A DNA stretch of 43,005 bases from Pseudomonadales bacterium (GTDB lineage Bacteria; Pseudomonadota; Gammaproteobacteria; Pseudomonadales; JAHRWD01): NCBI GenBank assembly GCA_019090315.1, contig JAHRWD010000043.1:1-43005 (forward strand), given 5' to 3'. The position numbers and the translations under genes were made by a program. Of this stretch, positions 34,275-42,273 are shown piece by piece. The notes under the pieces were generated by a model. It did no database searches, had not been told where the DNA came from, and worked only from the letters and a program-made list of their open reading frames with translations. Numbering within the stretch: position 1 is the first letter of the stretch; each line of letters starts with the position of its first letter.

Positions 34275-35930
34275 GTGGAAGAACGCGAATCGATGGAGTT
34301 TGACGTAGTCGTTGTTGGTGGAGGTCCTGCAGGACTTTCAACAGCCTGCAAAATCCGCCAGCTTGCAAAAGAAGCAGGCGAAGAGATCACTGTATGCCTG
34401 GTTGAGAAGGGATCAGAGATTGGCGCACACATTCTGTCTGGAGCGGTTTTCGAAACCCACGCTCTGGATGAATTGTTCCCAGACTGGAAAGAGATGGGTG
34501 CCCCAGTCAACACTCCGGTGAAGCGTGATGTTTTCCACTACATGCTGGGTGCCGAATCCGCTGTAAAAATCCCTAACCTCTTTATCCCAAAGCCGATGCA
34601 CAACGATGACAACTACATCGTCAGCCTTGGTAACGTGTGCCGCTGGTTGGGTGAGCAAGCCGAAGCACTGGAAGTTGAAATCTTCCCAGGTTTTGCCGCA
34701 TCCGAAATCCTTTACCACGAAGATGGCAGCGTTAAAGGTATTGCCACCGGTGATATGGGCGTATCCAAAACCGGCGAGCACAAAGGCTCTTACGTCGCAG
34801 GCTACGAACTTCACGCAAAATACACTGTATTTTCAGAAGGTTGCCGTGGACATCTCGGAAAACAATTGCTCGAAAAATTCGATCTAACTAAAGATGCGGA
34901 CGACGCTCACCACGGTATTGGTATTAAAGAAATCTGGAAAATTGATCCAGCGAAACATGAAGAGGGCCTGGTTGTTCACACCCTTGGTTGGCCAATGGAC
35001 AACCGCACCGAAGGCGGCGGATTCCTCTACCACGCTGAAAATGGTGAACTGTTCCTGGGTTATATTGTTGCGCTGAACTACAGCAATCCACACCTGAGTC
35101 CGTTTGATGAATTCCAGCGCTGGAAGCAACATCCGAAAATCAAAGCGTATCTGGAAGGCGGTGAGCGTCTGACTTACGGTGCACGGGCCATGAACAAAGG
35201 TGGCTATCAAGCACTACCTAAAATGTCTTTCCCTGGTGGCCTGTTGGCCGGTTGTGAAGCGGGCACATTGAATACCGCTAAAATCAAAGGCTCACATACC
35301 GCGATGAAATCCGGCATGCTGGCTGCGGAAACTATCGTTGAAGCGTTACTTGCTGGTACTGAAGGTGGTAAAGACCTGACTGCACTGCAGGATAAGTTCG
35401 AGGCCTCCTGGTTGCACGATGAGCTATACACATCGCGCAACTACGGCCCCGCCCTGCATAAATTTGGTACGTTCCTTGGCGCTGCATTTGTATTCGTCGA
35501 TCAAAACATCTTTGGTGGAAAAATGCCCTTTACCTGGGCAAACAAAGGTAGTGATTCTGGCTCGCTAAAACTCGCGTCGGAGTGCAAGAAAATCGAATAT
35601 CCCAAACCCGACGGCGTAATCAGCTTTGATAAGCTTTCTTCGGTATTTATGTCCAATACCTCCCATGAAGAAGATCAGCCATGTCACCTGACTTTAGCTG
35701 ATGGCGAAATACCACTGGGCGTCAACCTGCCTAAATTCGACGAGCCTGCACAGCGCTTCTGCCCAGCAGGCGTTTACGAAATCATTGAAGAAGCGGACGG
35801 CAGCAAGAAATTCCAGATCAACGCGCAAAACTGTGTTCACTGTAAAACTTGCGATATTAAAGACCCATCGCAAAACATTACGTGGGTAGTTCCAGAAGGC
35901 GGCGGTGGCCCCAACTACCCGAATATGTAA
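34275..35930 (+). CDS. Electron transfer flavoprotein-ubiquinone oxidoreductase
   Basis: ETF-QO is the membrane-associated flavin/iron-sulfur enzyme that passes electrons from ETF to ubiquinone. From the GTG at 34275, which has a strong AGAGGAG site eight bases upstream, it has 551 residues, the normal length. The FAD site is VVVVGGGPAGLSTACKI near residue 11. The GARAMNKGGYQALPK and FPGGLLAGCEAGTLNTAKIKGSHTAMKSGMLAAE segments follow. The C-terminal [4Fe-4S] cluster is set by the cysteines in RFCPAGVYE and NCVHCKTCDIKDP. The frame is open 26 codons upstream with no support. It is divergent from etfBA; ubiquinone genes lie at the other end of the window. Confidence 0.96.
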   Translation: MEERESMEFDVVVVGGGPAGLSTACKIRQLAKEAGEEITVCLVEKGSEIGAHILSGAVFETHALDELFPDWKEMGAPVNTPVKRDVFHYMLGAESAVKIPNLFIPKPMHNDDNYIVSLGNVCRWLGEQAEALEVEIFPGFAASEILYHEDGSVKGIATGDMGVSKTGEHKGSYVAGYELHAKYTVFSEGCRGHLGKQLLEKFDLTKDADDAHHGIGIKEIWKIDPAKHEEGLVVHTLGWPMDNRTEGGGFLYHAENGELFLGYIVALNYSNPHLSPFDEFQRWKQHPKIKAYLEGGERLTYGARAMNKGGYQALPKMSFPGGLLAGCEAGTLNTAKIKGSHTAMKSGMLAAETIVEALLAGTEGGKDLTALQDKFEASWLHDELYTSRNYGPALHKFGTFLGAAFVFVDQNIFGGKMPFTWANKGSDSGSLKLASECKKIEYPKPDGVISFDKLSSVFMSNTSHEEDQPCHLTLADGEIPLGVNLPKFDEPAQRFCPAGVYEIIEEADGSKKFQINAQNCVHCKTCDIKDPSQNITWVVPEGGGGPNYPNM

Positions 35931-35944
35931 TATGTAAACTGTTG

Positions 35945-35973
35945 AAAAAGGGGCCGCAAAGGCCCCTTTTTTT
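35945..35973 (+). terminator. Rho-independent terminator after ETF-QO
   Basis: AAAAAGGGGCC (35945-35955) and GGCCCCTTTTT (35961-35971) form an 11-bp stem with a GCAAA loop, followed by more T. It starts about 15 bases past the stop codon. Confidence 0.92.
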
Positions 35974-36080
35974 GACTCCAGGAAATTCAGGCCACTTCAT
36001 TAGCACTTCTAGTCAGCATTTCTAGCTACAGCCCGCTTGCTAATTCTCACCTGCCTTCAGTACAATCGAGGCAGCTATTT

Positions 36081-36114
36081 TTCGGCGAATCACCAAACCA
36101 GTGGATTCGCTGAA
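36081..36114. repeat. Imperfect inverted repeat upstream of the acyl-CoA synthetase gene
   Basis: Arms at 36081-36093 (TTCGGCGAATCAC) and 36101-36114 (GTGGATTCGCTGAA) pair over about 13 positions with one mismatch and one bulge. It lies 60-95 bases before the gene start, a plausible operator position. Confidence 0.4.
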
Positions 36115-36176
36115 GCCAGACCACTAAGAAAAGACACATAAAAATAATTACACTTTGATTTTGGGGTACGGAAGAT

Positions 36177-37820
36177 ATGGATATGCATTTCGCAACACTA
36201 TGGGAACAGGTATCGGATACCGTTGGCGACCGAATCGCTCTCGTTCACGGAGACAAAAAGGTAACTTGGAGTGATTTTGAAAACCGTGCAGCACGGCTAG
36301 CCGGGTTTCTTACCACGCAAGGGCATGGAGTAGATAGCAAAGCGGCTATCTATGCCTACAACAGCAACGAACACATCGAAGCTGAATTCAGTATCTTCAA
36401 AATTAGCGCCGGCCCTATCAACGTAAACTACCGCTATCTGGCCGACGAACTGGTTTATCTTCTCGAAAATTCTGATTCTGAAGTCATTTTCTACCAGGCT
36501 GTTTTTGCCGATCGTATCTCCGAGATCAGGGCCAAACTGCCCAAACTAAAAACACTTATTCAAATTCCTGATAGCTCAGGGAATGCACTACTTGATGGTG
36601 CATTCGACTACGAAACCATCATCTCCCAAACAGACCCGATGCCACGCATCGAACGAAAATGGGATGAGATGTACATGCTGTATACCGGCGGCACCACCGG
36701 TATGCCTAAAGGTGTGATGTATTACAACGGCGAATTCTGTGGTGGTATGTTGGCCGGATTCGAGGCTCGTGGTATTTCACCACCTCCGGAAACTTATGAA
36801 ACCGCCGCCACTGCGACTCGCGCCCTTGCAGAGGCGAACGCACTGCCTGTCGTATTATCCGCGTGTCCACTGATGCATGGAACCGGTATGTGGCTAGGGG
36901 CATTTATGCCATTGGGAATGGGTGGAACCGTTGTAACCATCGATAATTCCAGCTTTGACCCCGATGAATTATGGGCCACCGTCGAGCGTAATAGCGTGAC
37001 CGATATTATTATCGTTGGTGATGCTTTTGCAAAACCAATGCTCGACTCATTAAGAAAAGCCGATAAAGAAGGCCGAAAATATGACATTTCCTCGGTTCAA
37101 TTTATCTCCTCCTCCGGCGTTATGTGGACCACTGAAGTCAAAAAAGGTCTGTTAGAGTACGGCGATATGATCCTGTCCGACACTCTCGGAGCCACCGAAG
37201 GTGGCATGGCTCGCAGCCTGACCACCAGGGACAACGTGGAGGGAACCGCTGAATTCGAACTGATGGAAACCTCCAAGGTGTTCGATGAAAATGACAAAGA
37301 GGTTGTACCCGGTTCCGATACCATTGGCATGGTAGCAAACGGTGGCCGTGTTCCTATCGGTTACTACAAAGATCCGAAAAAATCCGCTGCTACCTTCCGC
37401 GAAATCGACGGCCAGCGCTATTCGTTCCCCGGTGATTTCGCCACTGTCGATGCGGCCGGCAAGGTCAAATTACTCGGCCGAGGCTCCATGTGTGTGAATA
37501 CCATGGGTGAAAAGGTCTATCCAGAAGAGGTTGAAGAGGCGATCAAAACCCACCCTGCGATCTATGATTGTCTGGTTGCTGGGGTTAAGGATCCAAAATT
37601 TGGTGAGAGAGTTACTGCTGTGGTTTCCGTTCGGCCCGGTATGTCTGCCACTGAATCGGATGTAATTGAGCACGTACGAAGCCGCCTCGCAGGATACAAG
37701 AAACCCAAAAATGTATTCTTTGTTGATGTAGTGAAACGCGCTACTAATGGCAAAGCCGATTACAAATGGGCCAAAGCAAAAGCAGCAGAGGAAGCGTCAA
37801 AAGTGGGGGTTGGCGCTTAA
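36177..37820 (+). CDS. Acyl-CoA synthetase (AMP-dependent; FadD17/FadD19-like)
   Basis: The 547-residue ANL-family adenylating enzyme activates a carboxylic acid to its CoA thioester. The P-loop-like A3 motif is YTGGTTGMPKGVM (about residues 168-180). The A5 motif is DTLGATEGG, and the A7/A8 region is SFPGDFATVD followed by LLGRGSMCVNTMGEKVYPEEVEE. The A10 catalytic lysine lies in TNGKADYKWAK. The N-terminus MHFATLWEQVSDTVGDRIAL and the region of little cap insertion resemble the enzymes acting on steroid side chains or branched acids in actinobacteria. Substrate is uncertain. It sits just after ETF-QO behind a terminator, so it has its own promoter. Confidence 0.88.
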   Translation: MDMHFATLWEQVSDTVGDRIALVHGDKKVTWSDFENRAARLAGFLTTQGHGVDSKAAIYAYNSNEHIEAEFSIFKISAGPINVNYRYLADELVYLLENSDSEVIFYQAVFADRISEIRAKLPKLKTLIQIPDSSGNALLDGAFDYETIISQTDPMPRIERKWDEMYMLYTGGTTGMPKGVMYYNGEFCGGMLAGFEARGISPPPETYETAATATRALAEANALPVVLSACPLMHGTGMWLGAFMPLGMGGTVVTIDNSSFDPDELWATVERNSVTDIIIVGDAFAKPMLDSLRKADKEGRKYDISSVQFISSSGVMWTTEVKKGLLEYGDMILSDTLGATEGGMARSLTTRDNVEGTAEFELMETSKVFDENDKEVVPGSDTIGMVANGGRVPIGYYKDPKKSAATFREIDGQRYSFPGDFATVDAAGKVKLLGRGSMCVNTMGEKVYPEEVEEAIKTHPAIYDCLVAGVKDPKFGERVTAVVSVRPGMSATESDVIEHVRSRLAGYKKPKNVFFVDVVKRATNGKADYKWAKAKAAEEASKVGVGA

Positions 37821-37856
37821 TATTGCCAAGCAAATAACAGTGATAGCCTAGTAAAT

Positions 37857-37899
37857 TCACCGAGTAATGTTCCGAGCCTTCTGGAATATTACTCGGTGA
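37857..37899. terminator. Long hairpin between convergent acyl-CoA synthetase and DUF1285 genes
   Basis: Arms of 17 bases at 37857-37873 and 37883-37899 pair perfectly except for one position; the outer 12 bp (TCACCGAGTAAT/ATTACTCGGTGA) are exact. The loop is 9 bases. No T-tract follows, but the position suggests a bidirectional transcript end. Confidence 0.65.
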
Positions 37900-37907
37900 T
37901 CGCTTTA

Positions 37908-38492
37908 TCAGTTCGCCGCATCTACCCTACCAAGCTTAAAGAAAACACCGCAGCTCCACACCCCGAACCAGTCGACCCCATCAACCTCATTTTCTACCGC
38001 AATATCAATTAATCGATAATAGGCCGCTCGAACGATTCGGCCGGTAAGCCCGTGACGGATTTCCACGTAGGGGTTCTCATCATCGTTCGATGGACTACCT
38101 TTCTGAAAAATGGCATGTTCATTGTCAGCAATAGTGCGATCACCCACATTATTGGTAAATATCAGCTGTTGGTTCTCTCCTTCGCCTATACAATCAAAAT
38201 CGATCATTTGAAAATGGGCATCTTCCACCTCGATCTCTGCTTGCTCAGCTGGTGTAACCAGGTAGGTTTTACCATCCGCGTCTTTACGCAAAATGCTGGA
38301 AAACAGCTTGACCAATTGTTGCCGCTTGATTCGATCACCTTCGTGGTACCAGGTACCATCCCGGGCAATACGTATATCAATTTTATAGATCCGTTCCGGG
38401 TGCCATTTATCCACCGGCGGCAAAGATTTTTCCGTATCTATTGCATCCAGTGACTTTAATAATGAATTCGAATCGATCGATTTTTCTACCAT
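37908..38492 (-). CDS. DUF1285 domain protein
   Basis: The 194-residue protein matches the DUF1285 family. PPVDKWHPE is followed by IDIRIARDGTWYHEGDRIKRQQLVKLFSSILRKDADGKTYLVTPAEQAEIEVEDAHF, and VEIRHGLTGRIVRAAYYRLIDIA lies near the end. The function is unknown; no membrane segment or signal is present, so it is cytoplasmic. In other gammaproteobacteria the family is widespread as a single-copy gene. It is divergent from the aminotransferase gene and convergent with the acyl-CoA synthetase. Confidence 0.87.
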   Translation of the reverse strand: MVEKSIDSNSLLKSLDAIDTEKSLPPVDKWHPERIYKIDIRIARDGTWYHEGDRIKRQQLVKLFSSILRKDADGKTYLVTPAEQAEIEVEDAHFQMIDFDCIGEGENQQLIFTNNVGDRTIADNEHAIFQKGSPSNDDENPYVEIRHGLTGRIVRAAYYRLIDIAVENEVDGVDWFGVWSCGVFFKLGRVDAAN

Positions 38493-38573
38493 TTATCCAG
38501 ACTCCTGAATCTGACCATACAAGCAACGCCAACACGGGTTATGCTAGCACAACACGCAAATTTACCCGTTAAC

Positions 38574-38590
38574 CAAAACCACCGGTTTTG
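38574..38590. repeat. 7-3-7 inverted repeat before the aminotransferase gene
   Basis: CAAAACC (38574-38580), ACC, GGTTTTG (38584-38590), 23 bases upstream of the start at 38613, in the 120-bp gap between divergent genes. A possible operator. Confidence 0.35.
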
Positions 38591-38612
38591 ATATTTTTAT
38601 TGGATCACCGCA

Positions 38613-39749
38613 ATGCCAGACTCGAACATTTGGGATCATGAATTCCCGCTGGACCCCTCACTTTGTTATCTAAATCACGCAGCGGTTGCTCCCTGGCCTA
38701 AACGAACTGCTGATGCAATCACTGCCTTCGCAATCGAGAACACCACAAAAGGCGCTACGCATTATCCGCGCTGGGAAGTAAAAGAAAAACAAATCAGAAA
38801 GCAGTTAAAAACACTGATCAATGCACCCTCAGTTGATGATATCGCACTGCTAAAAAACACCTCCGAAGCACTTTCAATTGTTGCCCATGGGCTTAAGTGG
38901 AGCCGTGGCGATCAGGTAGTCATTTCGGATCAGGAGTTCCCATCAAACCGTATCGTTTGGGAATCACTGGCTCGATATGGCGTAGAAGTAATCGAAGTTG
39001 ATTTAAATTCAGCAGACTCACCTGAATCCGCACTCATAAACGCGGTTACAAAAAACACCCGATTAATCTCAATCAGCTCCGTGCAATATGCAACCGGGCT
39101 TAAAGTAGACCTCAACCAGTTAGGCGATTTTTGCTCCGATAACAGCGTCCTGTTCTGTGTTGATGCGATCCAGAGCATCGGTGCAACCGTTACCGATGTG
39201 CAAGCCTGCAAAGCTGACTTTATGATGGCGGATGGGCATAAATGGATGCTGGGACCAGAGGGTCTCGCACTGTTTTATTGTTCGTCCAAAGTCAGAGACC
39301 AGCTGCAGCTACATCAATACGGCTGGCATATGGTTGAAGATTCCGGTAATTACGATACAAAAGAATGGGATGTCGCTTCCAGCGCACGCCGTTTTGAATG
39401 CGGTAGCCCGAACATGCTTGCCATTCATGGACTCAGCGCTAGCCTGTCACTTTTGCTAGATATTGGAATGGCGAGTATCGAACAGCAACTTAACCAACGC
39501 ATCGATTTTCTACTCGACACACTCACTGCGGTACCCGGTATTGAGATACTGTCATCGCGTGAACCTGAACGCCAAACCGGTATCGTTACATTCAAATATT
39601 CTAAAAAAGAGCAAAAAGCACTGCATCAATCGCTGATGGCAAGTGGCGTTATCTGTGCGAAACGTGGTGGCGGCATTCGCTTTTCACCCCATTTCTATAC
39701 GCCGTTGCCGGTGTTAGAAAAGGCAGTTGAGATTGTAAAAAACAGCTGA
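38613..39749 (+). CDS. PLP-dependent class V aminotransferase family protein
   Basis: The 378-residue fold-type I PLP enzyme begins LDPSLCYLNHAAVAPWPKRTADAI. The cofactor aspartate region is VLFCVDAIQSIGA, the Schiff-base lysine is K210 in MMADGHKWMLGPEG, and a late RRFECGSPNMLAI is the family segment that binds phosphate from the second subunit. This branch (cysteine desulfurase/isopenicillin-epimerase-like) includes many uncharacterised members. The catalytic cysteine loop of SufS-type desulfurases is not obvious, and no Fe-S assembly gene is nearby, so a desulfurase role is not claimed. Confidence 0.82.
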   Translation: MPDSNIWDHEFPLDPSLCYLNHAAVAPWPKRTADAITAFAIENTTKGATHYPRWEVKEKQIRKQLKTLINAPSVDDIALLKNTSEALSIVAHGLKWSRGDQVVISDQEFPSNRIVWESLARYGVEVIEVDLNSADSPESALINAVTKNTRLISISSVQYATGLKVDLNQLGDFCSDNSVLFCVDAIQSIGATVTDVQACKADFMMADGHKWMLGPEGLALFYCSSKVRDQLQLHQYGWHMVEDSGNYDTKEWDVASSARRFECGSPNMLAIHGLSASLSLLLDIGMASIEQQLNQRIDFLLDTLTAVPGIEILSSREPERQTGIVTFKYSKKEQKALHQSLMASGVICAKRGGGIRFSPHFYTPLPVLEKAVEIVKNS

Positions 39750-39845
39750 AAAAAAGATTGCAATGAATACACTAACCACAGGCATGCATTTCATACCTGA
39801 TACTAAGCTACACTGACATCATATGAGCATTACAAGTAAGTAACG

Positions 39846-40721
39846 ATGAAACTATTCCGATTCCAGATGATTTCAAAACTCATCATCAAATGGTTATCAA
39901 AAACCCCTAAAGTCAGTGGCTTTCCTCTTAGTGATTATGAGCGGATACGGCATGAGCTCAAATCCTGTGATGTACTACTGGTGGAAGGAAAAAGCCGGGT
40001 TAGTCGGGTCATCAAATTGCTGACCCAAAGCCCCTGGTCCCATGCGTTTTTGTACGTCGGTCGACTTCACGATATCGAAGATCCGGATATTCGAAAGCTG
40101 GTCGCCGCTAGCTACAACGGTAACCTCGAAGATCAATTGATTATTGAAAGCGAGCTAGGTGTTGGTACCGTTGTGCGATCACTATCAAGCTACAAGGATG
40201 ACCATATCAGAATATGTCGCCCTCGAAATCTATCTCATCTTGATGGCCAGAAAATTGTTGCTTATCTGGTACATCGCCTGGGTATGGAATATGACGTACG
40301 ACAGATATTCGATCTTGCGCGCTTTCTTTTCCCATGGTTTATCATGCCGCGCAGATGGCGCTCATCGCTATTTACCCATAACGCCGGCTCTGCGACCCGT
40401 ACCGTGTGCTCAACCATCATCGCCCATGCATTCCAGTCTATTCAGTTTCCAATCCTACCGCTGATTAAAAAGGATGAAGAGAAAGGCTTACAACTGTTCA
40501 GACGAAACCCCAAATTGATGGTACCTCGTGATTTTGATTACTCACCCTATTTTGACATTATTAAATATCCATTTGTCGATTTCAGCCACCACTCGGGATA
40601 CCAGCTGCTGCCATGGTCAGGAAAAGCGGAATTGACAGGTGAAGAGTCGCAAATGTATCTGCGAACAGAAAGGGAAATAAGAGAAGAATCCGCAGCAAAG
40701 GAAGAAGCTTCTTCGAACTAA
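39846..40721 (+). CDS. YiiX-like permuted NlpC/P60 papain-fold protein
   Basis: The 291-residue protein shows the permuted NlpC/P60 (YiiX/YebB) arrangement. DVLLVEGKSRVSRVIKLLTQSPWSHAFLYVG places the probable catalytic histidine at H66, and the probable nucleophile is C188 in RTVCSTIIAHAF. The family includes amidases acting on N-acyl amino acids, lipids or peptidoglycan peptides; the substrate here is unknown. A short amphipathic or membrane-associating N-terminus is possible, and the C-terminal 30 residues are Glu/Ser-rich. It ends 112 bases before the convergent P450 gene with a terminator between. Confidence 0.83.
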   Translation: MKLFRFQMISKLIIKWLSKTPKVSGFPLSDYERIRHELKSCDVLLVEGKSRVSRVIKLLTQSPWSHAFLYVGRLHDIEDPDIRKLVAASYNGNLEDQLIIESELGVGTVVRSLSSYKDDHIRICRPRNLSHLDGQKIVAYLVHRLGMEYDVRQIFDLARFLFPWFIMPRRWRSSLFTHNAGSATRTVCSTIIAHAFQSIQFPILPLIKKDEEKGLQLFRRNPKLMVPRDFDYSPYFDIIKYPFVDFSHHSGYQLLPWSGKAELTGEESQMYLRTEREIREESAAKEEASSN

Positions 40722-40760
40722 GCTGTATTGATTTTCCGGGGCAAACATTGTTTAAACCCC

Positions 40761-40802
40761 ATAAAAAAGGCTGGGAGCTGTTTAGCTACCGGCCTTTTTT
40801 AT
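40761..40802. terminator. Bidirectional terminator between YiiX-like and P450 genes
   Basis: ATAAAAAAGGC (40761-40771) pairs with GCCTTTTTTAT (40792-40802), with an inner AGCT/AGCT pairing. A-runs and T-runs border both sides, so it can end transcripts from either convergent gene. Confidence 0.85.
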
Positions 40803-40832
40803 TACTCGTTCAGGTTTTAAAACCCGTACTAC

Positions 40833-42098
40833 TTACGCCTTTTTTAGTGGGCGTAGCTGAACAGGAAGCTCCGCAAAACCTTTAACAAAAGGAGAATGGT
40901 TTCGGACTGGTTCGCCGACTACTTCTACTTTTTCAAAACGTTTGAGAATTTCTTCCCAGGTAATGCGCAGCTGCATTTCAGCCAGACGGTTACCCATGCA
41001 ACGGTGAATACCGAAACCAAACGAGAGATGCTGACGCGGCTTCTCTCGATCAATGATGAACTGGTACGGGTCTTCAATGGCTTCTTCATCTCGGTTACCC
41101 GAGACATACCACATCACAACCTTTTCACCTTCCTTGATATTCTGACCACCAAGAACCGTATCGCGGGTCGCGGTGCGGCGCATGTGGGTAAGCGGTGTTT
41201 GCCAACGAATAATTTCAGGCACCATTTTTGGAATCAGACCAGGGTTGGCTCGTAGCTTGGCGTACTGCTCAGGAAACTCGTTCAGTGCCAGAACACCGCC
41301 CGACAGTGAATTACGAGTAGTATCGTTACCACCCACAATCAACAGCATCAGGTTGCCGAGAAACTCCATCGGCTCCATGTTTCGAGTCGACTCACCATGG
41401 GCCAGCATCGAGATCAGATCACCTGTAGGTGGGGCATTTACGCGTTCGTTCCAGAGCTTGGTGAATGCTTCCAGGCACTCGAGCAGTGTTGCAGTTTGTT
41501 CTTCGCGAGTCTCAATCAAAGCGCCGGGCGCTGGAACCGTAGTGGCTACATCGGACCAGTAGGTTAGTTTGGCGCGCTCTTCAAACGGGAAATCAAACAG
41601 GGTCGCTAACATTTGAGTTGTCAGCTCGATAGATACTTTATCCACCCAGTTAAATGTTTCATTTACCGGTAGCGCATCCAGAATCTCGCAAATACGTGAG
41701 CGGATAATAGGCTCCATAGTTGCCAGACTATTGGGCGCTACAATACCTTGAACGGTCTTGCGTTGGTCGCCATGTTTCGGCTCATCCATTGCGATAAACA
41801 TTGAAACTTTAAGGTCATCAAAGGGGTCGCGAAGGCCAATCGTTGGTTCAGAAGAATAGACTTCCGCATTTGCCTCGACTTCCATGATGTCTTTGTATTT
41901 TGTTACGGACCAGTACGGACCATTTTCCGAAGCCCTGCAGTAATGTACAGGCGCTTCCTTACGCAAACGGTCAAAAAACGGCCACATAACATTGGCCTTA
42001 TAGAGGTCTGCCTGTGATACATCAATATCTTCCAGAGGGATTTCATTAGCATCCCATTTCATCATATCTTCGTAATCTTGGTCTGGTTGCGCGCTCAT
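40833..42098 (-). CDS. Cytochrome P450, CYP153-type alkane/fatty-acid terminal hydroxylase
   Basis: The protein has 421 residues from MSAQPDQDYED (ATG at 42098, GGAG about 11 bases upstream); an earlier ATG at 42134 would add 12 residues. It is soluble, with no membrane anchor. The I-helix is LLIVGGNDTTRNSLSGG, the ExxR motif is EIIRW, and the heme cysteine is in SFGFGIHRCMGNRLAE. Long stretches (PLEDIDVSQADLY, GPYWSVTKYKDIMEVE, WYVSGNRDEEAIEDP) follow CYP153 alkane hydroxylases as I remember them; the GGITIMDD block between them and MFIAMD is replaced by another sequence. CYP153 enzymes need a ferredoxin and its reductase, not visible here. The divergent acyl-CoA synthetase would suit downstream fatty-acid activation. 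Confidence 0.85.
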   Translation of the reverse strand: MSAQPDQDYEDMMKWDANEIPLEDIDVSQADLYKANVMWPFFDRLRKEAPVHYCRASENGPYWSVTKYKDIMEVEANAEVYSSEPTIGLRDPFDDLKVSMFIAMDEPKHGDQRKTVQGIVAPNSLATMEPIIRSRICEILDALPVNETFNWVDKVSIELTTQMLATLFDFPFEERAKLTYWSDVATTVPAPGALIETREEQTATLLECLEAFTKLWNERVNAPPTGDLISMLAHGESTRNMEPMEFLGNLMLLIVGGNDTTRNSLSGGVLALNEFPEQYAKLRANPGLIPKMVPEIIRWQTPLTHMRRTATRDTVLGGQNIKEGEKVVMWYVSGNRDEEAIEDPYQFIIDREKPRQHLSFGFGIHRCMGNRLAEMQLRITWEEILKRFEKVEVVGEPVRNHSPFVKGFAELPVQLRPLKKA

Positions 42099-42273
42099 TA
42101 GTGATACATCTCCGATAACTGTATGAAAAAACATGTTTAAACCAACTTTTTAATCATAGCTTATCTGGTAGGACAATCAAACAGCAAGAAGATCTAACGA
42201 TAATCGTTTTTATAAGATAAGGTAGAATAAACACCAGTCTTTTAGACCAATAACAATAATGGATGATCGAAAA

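Noticed and set aside
38613..39749. Cysteine desulfurase SufS
   Set aside because: The PLP lysine is clear but the catalytic-cysteine loop is not, and no suf or isc genes are adjacent; the broader class V label is safer.
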